From: Armigeres subalbatus | Lineage: Eukaryota; Arthropoda; Insecta; Diptera; Culicidae | Assembly: GCF_024139115.2 (NCBI RefSeq) | Contig: NC_085140.1 | Coordinates: 332,813,953-332,877,952 of the forward strand | Direction of reading: 5' to 3' | Length of the DNA: 64,000 nt | Shown here: one piece after another, positions 56,701-64,000 of the stretch | How the letters are laid out: each line of letters opens with the position of its first letter | Position numbering within the stretch: the stretch's first letter is position 1 | Position numbers and translations under genes: made by a program | Notes under the pieces: model-generated | Told to the model about the DNA's origin: nothing | What the model saw: the letters and a program-made list of their open reading frames with translations, nothing else | Databases searched by the model: none

Positions 56701-57699
56701 AACGAAGAAATTGAAAATCATCGAAAACAGCGTAATATTGTTAATTGTCCATACATTTGTCATTCTGATATTTTCTTTAGTAATCTGAACAGTTCAATAA
56801 TAATTTATTGCTCTCGCTTTGATATGCATAATTTGATTAGTTTTCCTCTCCAATCTCACATGGATATCGAATAATAAATTGCTGAATACTTGATAGCATT
56901 TAACACCCAATTTCCTTCCTCTTTCGATCAATCATTTGAAAACTTCAACCAACACCTAACTAATCGACGGGTGGTAGTGGTGCCAACCTATGATTCATCG
57001 CCATCATCTTCAACGACGTCTTATGATGGTCGATTGGTGACGACGACCGACGGTGCGAACGATCCACGCCTGTTAGGGAAACAATATCATCCGGCATGCC
57101 AAATCCGATCGAGCCCGTCAATCGTTCGTTCAGTTGCGTCTCGCCGCGCCAACCGTTCATAAGCCATATATCTTACTATCTATCTGTTCGGGAAACCATC
57201 ACTCGCACATTAACCATTTGGCTAATTCCGTATTCAAAACCAATCGTTTATAATTGAGTTCAATTTGGGCTCCCGTACTCGCGCGGCTCCACTATTGAAC
57301 GCAAATTAGATGCCCTTCTTGAAAACGTCCGCCGGTCTTAGACCCAAAAAAGAAAACTGACCACGCGGCCGTCTCGGACTTCGTACAAATGGTTCTATTT
57401 TTAGTGTTTGAGGTTTCGACCTCGAATCTGTTTCACATCTGATTTAGTTGGGCCGCCAATTTCGATTGGAAAGCGAACCATTCATACTGTGCCGGGTACG
57501 TGGGCATTTGTCTAATCGAATGTCGGCTCATTTGAGCACGTGGTTGGTGAATATTTAGCTATAGTTTATATCGTTGTAGCAAGGGAAAAATTACAGTCTT
57601 CGCGATTTTTAGACTTCACAGAGTATTGTAGATCCTGAGCCTTATTTAGTATTTGTCGATCTGTTGTCATGAACAAATTATATTTTCCAGATGGTGATG
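53711..57699. other. Unique DNA, no gene established
   Basis: No repeat ends recognised. The parts at 54650-55260, 55690-56520 and 56890-57560 have balanced composition and read like host flank or regulatory DNA. They include a TTCG run (CGTTCGTTCGTTCGTTCG) at about 54849. Frames such as 56132-56524 (130 codons) show no domain and no convincing splice sites. Confidence 0.35.
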
Positions 57700-57936
57700 C
57701 TTCTTATTGTCCTTATATCCATCACTTGGAGATTGCAGTCTTGCAGCTCAGTGTACATTCTGTATTTCCACAGTTAACAACTGCGAGGTTTCAAAGCCAA
57801 ATTACCATTTTTGCGTTTTGATCATGAAGTCAAGTAAATTTCAAAAATGTCTAGACCGGACTGGGAATTGATCCCAGCTTTCAGCATGGTCTTGTTTTGC
57901 AGTCGCGCATCTTACCGCACGGCTAAGGGAGACCCC
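57700..57936 (-). mobile_element. tRNA-derived SINE (Feilai-like), copy d, old
   Basis: A diverged minus-strand copy that keeps CTTCTTATTG, CAGTTAACAACTGCGAGGTTTC, AAATTACCATTTTTGC, the tRNA-like head (GTCTCCCTTAGCCGTGCGG) and a decayed box B. It lacks the ATATCATGAGGCTAxCAxGATG block. No clear flanking duplication. Confidence 0.75.
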
Positions 57937-58856
57937 CAGATTTTAATGCAATATGCAGCTAGAAAAATGTGTTTGAAATTTTCGGAAAACCCGGAGACAA
58001 GCCAGCCTAAGGCTGAAAGATAATGAAAAAAATCGGAAAAAATGCATTTCTATAATATTTTTATGTTTAGGTATATGAGCCAAAATTTGCAATTTCAAAA
58101 GCACCACAAAAAATTATTATAATCTACAGAGAAAGATTTACGCTCTAGTTGCTGCCCGGCTAGAATAGGCAGCGAGCAAAATTATTTGTATGGCGGATCA
58201 TTTTTCTCCCATAGAAACGGTTATATTGCATGCAGGTCACAATATATTGTTCAAATGTGTGTTACAGAAGATTGTGTCAATCAATATACAAATGTGGGTA
58301 AGAAAATTATGCCAAATCTAAATTCAACCGGTCCAATGTGTTGCAGAGAATCGAAGCCCCAAATTGATTCCAAAACCAATTTATATTTGTTCCTTGCATC
58401 TACCCCAGACAGCAGGAATGAATATTCCAACACACAAGAATCTAGTTGCTCGTTTTGTGAAACATGACAGCTGCACTGGGATATTATTGATGGGACATTC
58501 CGCCTTAAGGTGAATTAATAATGACCATCGTCTTGGGTTTCCTCTTTTTACGCATATAGCAATCCTACAGGTGAGTCCATTTGTACGGCATTTGCTCTCT
58601 GTTTTTGAATGGGTTGAGAACATTTGATTGAATGGACATTCAAAAGTGTACGATCACGAATTCAATTAGGATGTTTTATATATTTTTTGGATATCCCTTT
58701 TTATAGGTAGAACTGTTTTACACAACTTTAGGACAATAATCATTTTGCCCTTTTGTGTTCTACGGATGCAGTTAACATCTTCCCCTAAGCCAGAAAACTG
58801 TTTGGAAAGAACAAAACGTATCACGGGTACCTAACATGGTGATAGCTGCAACAAAG
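57937..58856. other. Intergenic DNA, nothing recognised
   Basis: The frames at 58186-58467 and 58381-58623 have no domain. The sequence is AT-rich. Confidence 0.4.
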
Positions 58857-59170
58857 AAAATGAAGCTTTCGTTCGCTGCCGGCCCATACGGCATTCCTTT
58901 TTCTGTTCGGAAACATTGCGCTGACACGTAAAGTGCTCCGTTATTTCAGCAATACGAATTTCTCGTCCGTGGGAAATTCTCTAATCTTCAAGAAAGGAGA
59001 CAAACGATCCTGAATTATCGCAGAATGACCTCTTTGTTCGCTTGATCTAAGCTGTTCGAAATAATTATTCAGAAGTCACTGTTTTCCTGAGCATGAGCAT
59101 GATTGACTGCTCGCTCCATTTTTGCCGGATTAACTGTTGTTACACAATTCAACATTCTATGAAAGGCAAT
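58857..59170 (+). mobile_element. Non-LTR RT fragment (motif 0-1 region)
   Basis: It reads AAGPYGIPFSVRKHCADT, a stop, SAPLFQQYEFLVRGKFSN, FKKGDKR in the overlapping frame, NYRRMTSLFA, a stop and SKLFEIIIQKSLF. This is the GPDGIPxxxLK...FKKGDK...NYRxITSL...SKxFE pattern of insect jockey/CR1-type RTs. A GAGCATGAGCATGATTGACT word at 59091 belongs to a dispersed repeat also seen at 59851. A SINE is inserted at 59171. Confidence 0.75.
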
Positions 59171-59446
59171 GGGGCCCTCCTTAGCCATGCGGTGAGACGC
59201 GCGGCTACAAAGCAAGACCATGCTGAGGGTGGCTGGGTTCGATTCCCGGTGCCGGTCTAGAGAATTTTCGGATTGGAAATTGCCTCGACTTCCCTGGGCA
59301 AAAAAGTATCATCGTGTTAGCCTCATGATATACGAATGCAAAAATGGTAACCTGGCTTAGAAACCTCGCAGTTAATAACTGTGGAAGTGCTTAATGAACA
59401 CTAAGCTGTGAGGCGGCTCTGTCCCAGTGTGGGGATGTAATGCCAA

Positions 59447-59477
<31 letters not shown>

Positions 59478-59483
59478 AAGAAG
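59171..59483 (+). mobile_element. tRNA-derived SINE (Feilai-like), copy e, full length
   Basis: The plus-strand copy has A box-like TAGCCATGCGG (59182-59192), B box GGTTCGATTCC (59236-59246), a body ending ATGTAATGCCAATAAG and a (GAA)n tail. ATGAAAGGCAAT flanks it at 59159-59170 and 59484-59495. The tRNA-like head, unrelated body and triplet tail match the published design of Feilai in Aedes. Confidence 0.93.
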
Positions 59484-60447
59484 ATGAAAGGCAATACTAG
59501 CGTCGGCCGTGGCCGAAAGCAGGTCAATAAGGAATTGGGAAGGGAAACGATCAAATGAAACTGGATAGGATGAAAGACGAGGAATCTCCTGCACTTTCAC
59601 GAGTATTCATTGGGAGTTTGGAATAGGGCAGGATTGTGTGGGGATCATTTTGGTGAACGATTAGCAAAACTACATGTAGAACTGAGTTTAACACATTATC
59701 ATTCAGAGTTATGACTTACATTTTTGTACAGGAATATAAATAACCCCATTTATCTATTATTAAAATTGAGGTGTACACTGTACAGTGGCATCAAATTGAA
59801 TACCGGTGAAAAACATTCAGTAGCTGTGTACAATATTTCAAGTCAATAAGAATGAGCATGAGCTTGAGCTTGTTTGACTGCCCGTAGTTGTTACTCCATT
59901 AGGACCAGATCAGCTGTTCTTGCTTGGGACTAGCACTCATCTTCAATGTACAAGTACTGGTGATCTCATTTGTTAGGTCACACTGGCGCCTGTCACGTCA
60001 GAATGCAAGTCAATGTAGGGAAAGGGAAGAAGTGATGATGCAATCACTCACCCACTGCAAGCCGAATATACATCTGCATTTTCCACAAGTTTATGCGGAA
60101 TATTATTGGAAGTTTCGGGTGGGGTTGACGGCCAAAGGTACGTCTTGGTTAACGAGTTGCCAATGCGATAGGAGAAAGCAATTGATGGAATTCTAATTGG
60201 ATATAGAAAACGAGGCTTCCGGTCATTTCCAAATTCTAGCAGTTATGCTAGAATGTCAATTTGAAGATATAGGATTGAAAGTGGAAACGGCATGGAATTC
60301 CATTTCCTGTTCTAGCGATTGCTAGAACATGAGAAATTAGAGAAAGATACAAAGTAGGAGGAATGGGACGAGCCTTGGATTGACCTCCAGCGTATGAGGC
60401 AGTATGAGAAAATAAGAATGTGGAAATGGAAAAGTAACCATCTTAAT
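59484..60447 (+). repeat. Intergenic DNA with a GAGCATGAGCTTGAGCTTG repeat
   Basis: From 59851, GAGCATGAGCTTGAGCTTG, GACTGCCCGTAGTTGTTACTCC, GACCAGATCAGCTGTTCTTG and CTGCAAGCCGAATATAC form a dispersed mosquito-type repeat. The first words recur at 59091. I cannot name the family. No coding capacity. Confidence 0.5.
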
Positions 60448-60620
60448 TTAATTTAATTTAATTTCTTTATTTCAGGAGCAGGGAAAAGCCCCTGGGAGTG
60501 GAGTTCCTTTCAAGCACCTTCTTCCAGAGGCATAAAACCTCCTCATCTTTTCAATCATACATACAATATTTGGTACCTCCAGTGAGAATTTTTTCTCTGA
60601 TGTCCAACCTTTCCAAGTCT
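60448..60620 (-). mobile_element. 3' end of a jockey-like element
   Basis: The minus-strand copy ends in AAATAAAGAAATTAAATT and contains GGGGCTTTTCCCTGCTC and GAGGTTTTATGCCTC, like the ends at 9141-10531 and 22138-22288. A stem CTGGGAG (60492-60498) can pair with CTTCCAG-like sequence near 60521-60530, allowing one G-U pair. It is truncated at the 5' side near 60620. Confidence 0.75.
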
Positions 60621-61072
60621 ACAAGGAGTGATGCTCCCGGAAATCACGATTATTTTATGTATTAATCAAACTGATTATGCGAAAAACGTACTTTTAAAGA
60701 AACTTTTGGTTAATTATGCTAACAAAGTACAAATCCAACATGAATATCATGAAAACATATTCTGCCGATTCTGCCTAATCAATGGCAACGACCACGATCA
60801 TGAGAACAACAATGATGAAAAATAATCTTATTTGTATCAAACGCTTCCTCTCAGCGAAGAAAGTGACTGCCAGCAAGATCAAGCTAAACAGTGTATGTTT
60901 TCAAAATTGAATTTTCTGTAGAAGTATTCAGAGCGATATATAAGCACATAATTGATGCACTGTTAATACAAAAATAACTAGAAAGCTCATTCATACGAAG
61001 CGCCTGACAGATCATAGGGAACTACATAACCCGCGTTCGCTGTTTTTTTGTTCAGTATGGATGGTGTTAGAT
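60621..61072. other. Intergenic DNA, nothing recognised
   Basis: AT-rich. A 65-codon frame at 60628 has no domain. Confidence 0.4.
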
Positions 61073-61086
61073 GCGTGTTGTAGGTT

Positions 61087-61376
61087 CTTCTTCTTCTTCT
61101 TCTTATTGGCATTACATCCCCGCACTGGGACAGAGCCGCCTCGCAGCTTAGTGTTCATTGAGCACTTCCACAGTTATTAACTGCGAGGTTTCTAAGCCAA
61201 GTTACCATTTTTGCATTCGTATATCATGAGGCTAACACGATGATACTTTTATGCCCAGGGAAGTCGAGACAATTTCCAATCCGAAAATTGCCTAGACCGG
61301 CACTGGGAATCGAACCCAGCCACCCTCAGCATGGTCTTGCTTTGTAGCCGCGCGTCTTACCGCACGGCTAAGGAGG
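61087..61376 (-). mobile_element. tRNA-derived SINE (Feilai-like), copy f
   Basis: Full-length minus-strand copy with a (GAA)n tail, body, and tRNA-like head with B box (GGTTCGATTCC on the minus strand). The 14-bp GCGTGTTGTAGGTT flanks it at 61073-61086 and 61377-61390. Confidence 0.93.
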
Positions 61377-61390
61377 GCGTGTTGTAGGTT

Positions 61391-62011
61391 AATGTCATGA
61401 AATCGTTTTGACACGCAAAAGTAAAGTTCTCGCTTTTTGTTACATTTACTCCAAGTGCATTAGAAATAAGTGAATACCGAGAAATCTTTTTATCCTGCAA
61501 CTTTATAGGGCCTGCTTCTATTCAATTTCCAAATAAAATAATTACCAAAAATATTGCGATATTTTTGCCTTTTTGTTATATACAGAGTAAGTAAGATCCA
61601 TCACTGTATTCTGGCATTCTCGTGAATTGCAACTTTAAAAGTTATTTGCTCAATGCGTAAGTAAGTTATGAGCATTTCGAGGAAAAATATTGTGCAAACG
61701 GGTCTCTGTTATTTGACGCAGGTAGTGTAATGGTATAAAATGCCTATGAAATATTTAATATTTAATGTATGACATATTCATATAACTAGAATTTTGGAGG
61801 TTTTCTAGCTTCACACTAGATATTACATGGTACAAAAAGTGAAACGAAAAAGCAATAATCAATAAAACATTTTTGATACATTTTTTCACTATAGAGAAAA
61901 ACATTGAGGAAAAACTTAAATTACGTTAAATACAGTCTAAACTACATTCCATTTATATAATGTTCAGAAAACTTGTCAGTAGCTATTGATTTCACAAAAT
62001 AAATGTCATTG
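61391..62011. other. Intergenic DNA, nothing recognised
   Basis: Strongly AT-rich, no signature found. Confidence 0.45.
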
Positions 62012-62015
62012 AATA

Positions 62016-62182
62016 AGGGAAGATCCATTAATTACGTAACGCAAAAATTGGCCATTTTCAACCCCCCCTCCCCCCCATGTCACACTTTTTGCATGAATCA
62101 TTGAAAATTTTTGTATGGATTGTCACACTTCGGTCAACCCCCCTCCCCCCTCTAAGCGTTACGTAATTTGTGGATGTTCCCT
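62016..62182. mobile_element. 167-bp MITE with AGGGAA...ATTACGTAACGC termini
   Basis: The ends AGGGAAGATCCATTAATTAC and the inverse of AGGGAACATCCACAAATTAC continue into GTAACGC on both sides, about 27 bp with few mismatches. AATA stands on each side (62012-62015, 62183-62186). The interior is C-rich with CCCCCCTCCCCCCC blocks and non-coding. Confidence 0.85.
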
Positions 62183-62186
62183 AATA

Positions 62187-63799
62187 ACTATTGTAGAGCC
62201 AAAATAGTTCGACGAAATCTTTTGGGATATTTTTCTTACAGTTTGATGTTCCTTGAAAAATCTCGATAGGATCAATGAAACATAAATTGTTTTAGCTTCT
62301 TCGGGGAATAGACAAACGAAAACAGGCCAACCAAAAATGATTGGAGTCTGTCATACCAGATAAAACGTGTTTCATAAGAAACTACAGGAGAATTATAACA
62401 TTCAGATTTTGATAATCTGGCATAGAATAAAGTAAAACTAACGTAAAAATCGTACAAAGAATAGAAGAAAAAACAATCCATCAATCGTTCATGAGAGTAT
62501 ATGTTATTCCTTTTTTTATTCGATCATCGGGACCACACTTTTAGTTGATTTCTCAAAACTCAAAAGTAAACTCTTTAAAATCCTATTTTTTATCTTCAAA
62601 TGTAAAAAAAGGAGAAATCCGAGAATATCTATGACAGCGCAAAAATGCCGGGCGAAGCCTGTTTGTCCTTTTTTCCAGCTCTAAAAATACATCGACGCTG
62701 AGCAACATGGATTTTACCTAAAGCGATCAGTCTTAACAAATCTGGTTCAGTTCACCTCCAACTGTTTGTGGTCTATGGATTCGGGGTGACAAACTAATGC
62801 AGCGAATATTGTTCTGAAGGCGGCATTCGATACAGCCCAAGTAACAATTTCATTGCTTGTTGGATTTATTTAATTCTTATAGCGGATTTATGACAGCAGT
62901 TTCAAGTATCATTGGTGCTCTTATTGCTATCAATAAACCTCTCATAAATCTGCTGAAAAAGCTTCAAACGTCAAATTGTGATTGATCTTATGGGCAGCTC
63001 TATACGGATGTGACGGAGAGCGTAATAAGTCATGTTTTCAAAGTTCGATCGAAGCCACATTTTTTGGACGTAATGTGGCCGACTGAAAAACCTTGATAGG
63101 AATATTTGCATTGCAAAGAGTTTATTACGGTGTTCGATGAGAGCAACGTTTTTCTGTTCGATATGCATGATGGCCATATTGAAAATAGAAAAGCATTTTC
63201 AAGTCAGTAAAATTCATCACTGAAATTCACTTTTAGACAATATTTACACCGCGCAAAGAACTGTTTTGGCAAATGGTTTGAATCACAAATATATTGGTGA
63301 TGAAAATAAATAGATTAAGTGGATATTTGGGATATCGATGTCATAATTATGTCCAATGTATTGTCCAGAACTTCATAATTTTGACGGCGCATGGTGCTCA
63401 ATCTCCCTTTTTTATTAGGTTTCGCAAAAAAAAACTGCTCATTTCAATGAATACATATTGCAGAAAAAAACTTGAAAAATATTTGTTGTTGTCATATTGT
63501 TATCTACAATCCATTTTGTTATTATTTTTCTGTGATGTTTTTTTTCTTCTCCTTTTCCAGGCAGCTGCCAGGACAGCTGCCGCAGCCAATTTCCCTTTTT
63601 TGCGGGTAGCTTGAAAAGGGTTTCCAAATACTCTTATAATAGGCTTATGGTGGTTATCAAGAGTGGGCCACTTGGTCATATCTTACTCTTGTAGTGGCCT
63701 TCAGAAGGTTATCGTGTGGTAGTGGGTTTTATTGCGAGTTCTTATAATTAGATCTTGAAAACCATTCCAAGAGAGGAATAAAACTTAAAATGTTACTTG
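62187..63799. other. Intergenic DNA, nothing recognised
   Basis: AT-rich. Frames at 62272-62484, 62971-63177 and 63294-63614 are low-complexity or unsupported. Confidence 0.4.
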
Positions 63800-63990
63800 G
63801 GAGTGGACCATGAAATCCATATCGCTAAACTGAAGAAGCTTGGCGTTTCATCAAACGCTGTACTTTGGTTCCGATCTTCCTGATGAACCACTTAAGGTCA
63901 GTCCTAACAGAATCCAAGTTTCAAAGTGCTCGCGTTTTCGGGGGCACACCGCTCGATACGGAAGCAACGCACAACTGTCATTTTTATTTT
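63800..63990 (+). mobile_element. Jockey-type RT fragment at the window edge
   Basis: It encodes VDHEIHIAKLKKLGVSSNAV and LWFRS, then in a shifted frame LRSVLTESKFQSARVFGGTP. This matches the FDxVDHxILLxKLxxLGxSxxxLxWFxSYL...GVPQGS region of jockey-type RTs in mosquitoes. It is degenerate and may continue beyond the window. Confidence 0.7.
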
Positions 63991-64000
63991 TTCACAGCAG

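Noticed and set aside
1..64000. Integrated virus sequences, which are common in Aedes
   Set aside because: No flavivirus- or rhabdovirus-like protein signature was noticed in any frame. All recognised polymerases are non-LTR retrotransposon type.

Overview
This window looks like a culicine mosquito chromosome, most likely Aedes. The grounds are six copies of a tRNA-derived SINE with pol III boxes and a (GAA)n tail that fits the Aedes family Feilai, very dense nested transposons, a large intron packed with repeats, and almost no coding sequence. There is no bacterial-style gene organisation.

One host gene can be supported. It is a minus-strand CRAL-TRIO (clavesin/retinaldehyde-binding-protein-like) lipid-transfer protein in two coding exons, 27101-27775 and 17930-18409, which join in phase across an intron of about 8.7 kb. 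That intron holds a SINE, two foldback elements, an RTE-like fragment split by a near-full-length (about 3.1 kb) endonuclease-reverse transcriptase (EN-RT) element, and a further RT scrap. Every other long reading frame that I recognise is retrotransposon-derived and broken.

Layout. 0.2-2.5 kb: 5'-truncated EN-RT retrotransposon (copy A) with a 14-bp target duplication. 6.5-8.9 kb: a 144-bp satellite, then a short minisatellite. 9.0-12.9 kb: EN-RT copy B with a jockey/CR1-like element inserted in it. 13-15.5 kb: a hammerhead-like motif, then copy F split by a 360-bp MITE. 17.9-27.8 kb: the CRAL-TRIO gene. 29.5-30.8 kb: two large palindromic elements. 31-32 kb and 37.7-39 kb: degenerate GAATTTCC-type arrays. 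32.1-34.8 kb: a TG-rich repeat carrying an R1-clade-like ORF1 fragment. 36.2 kb: an inverted minisatellite. 41.4-42.3 kb: more SINE and palindrome-family copies. 46.1-47.2 kb: an ORF1 fragment split by EN-RT copy D. 48.5-52 kb: a minisatellite interrupted by a 2.6-kb block of near-identical 0.49-kb units in direct and inverted order. 52-53.7 kb: two more arrays. 54-57.6 kb: mostly unique DNA. 57.7-64 kb: SINEs, RT fragments and a 167-bp MITE.

The most unusual items are the 49.1-51.7 kb block with its internal hairpin and flanking 14-bp repeat, the hammerhead-like cores in two unrelated repeats, a 3'-terminal stem kept with different sequences in three related retrotransposon ends, and several insertions whose duplications can be checked against empty sites inside this same window.
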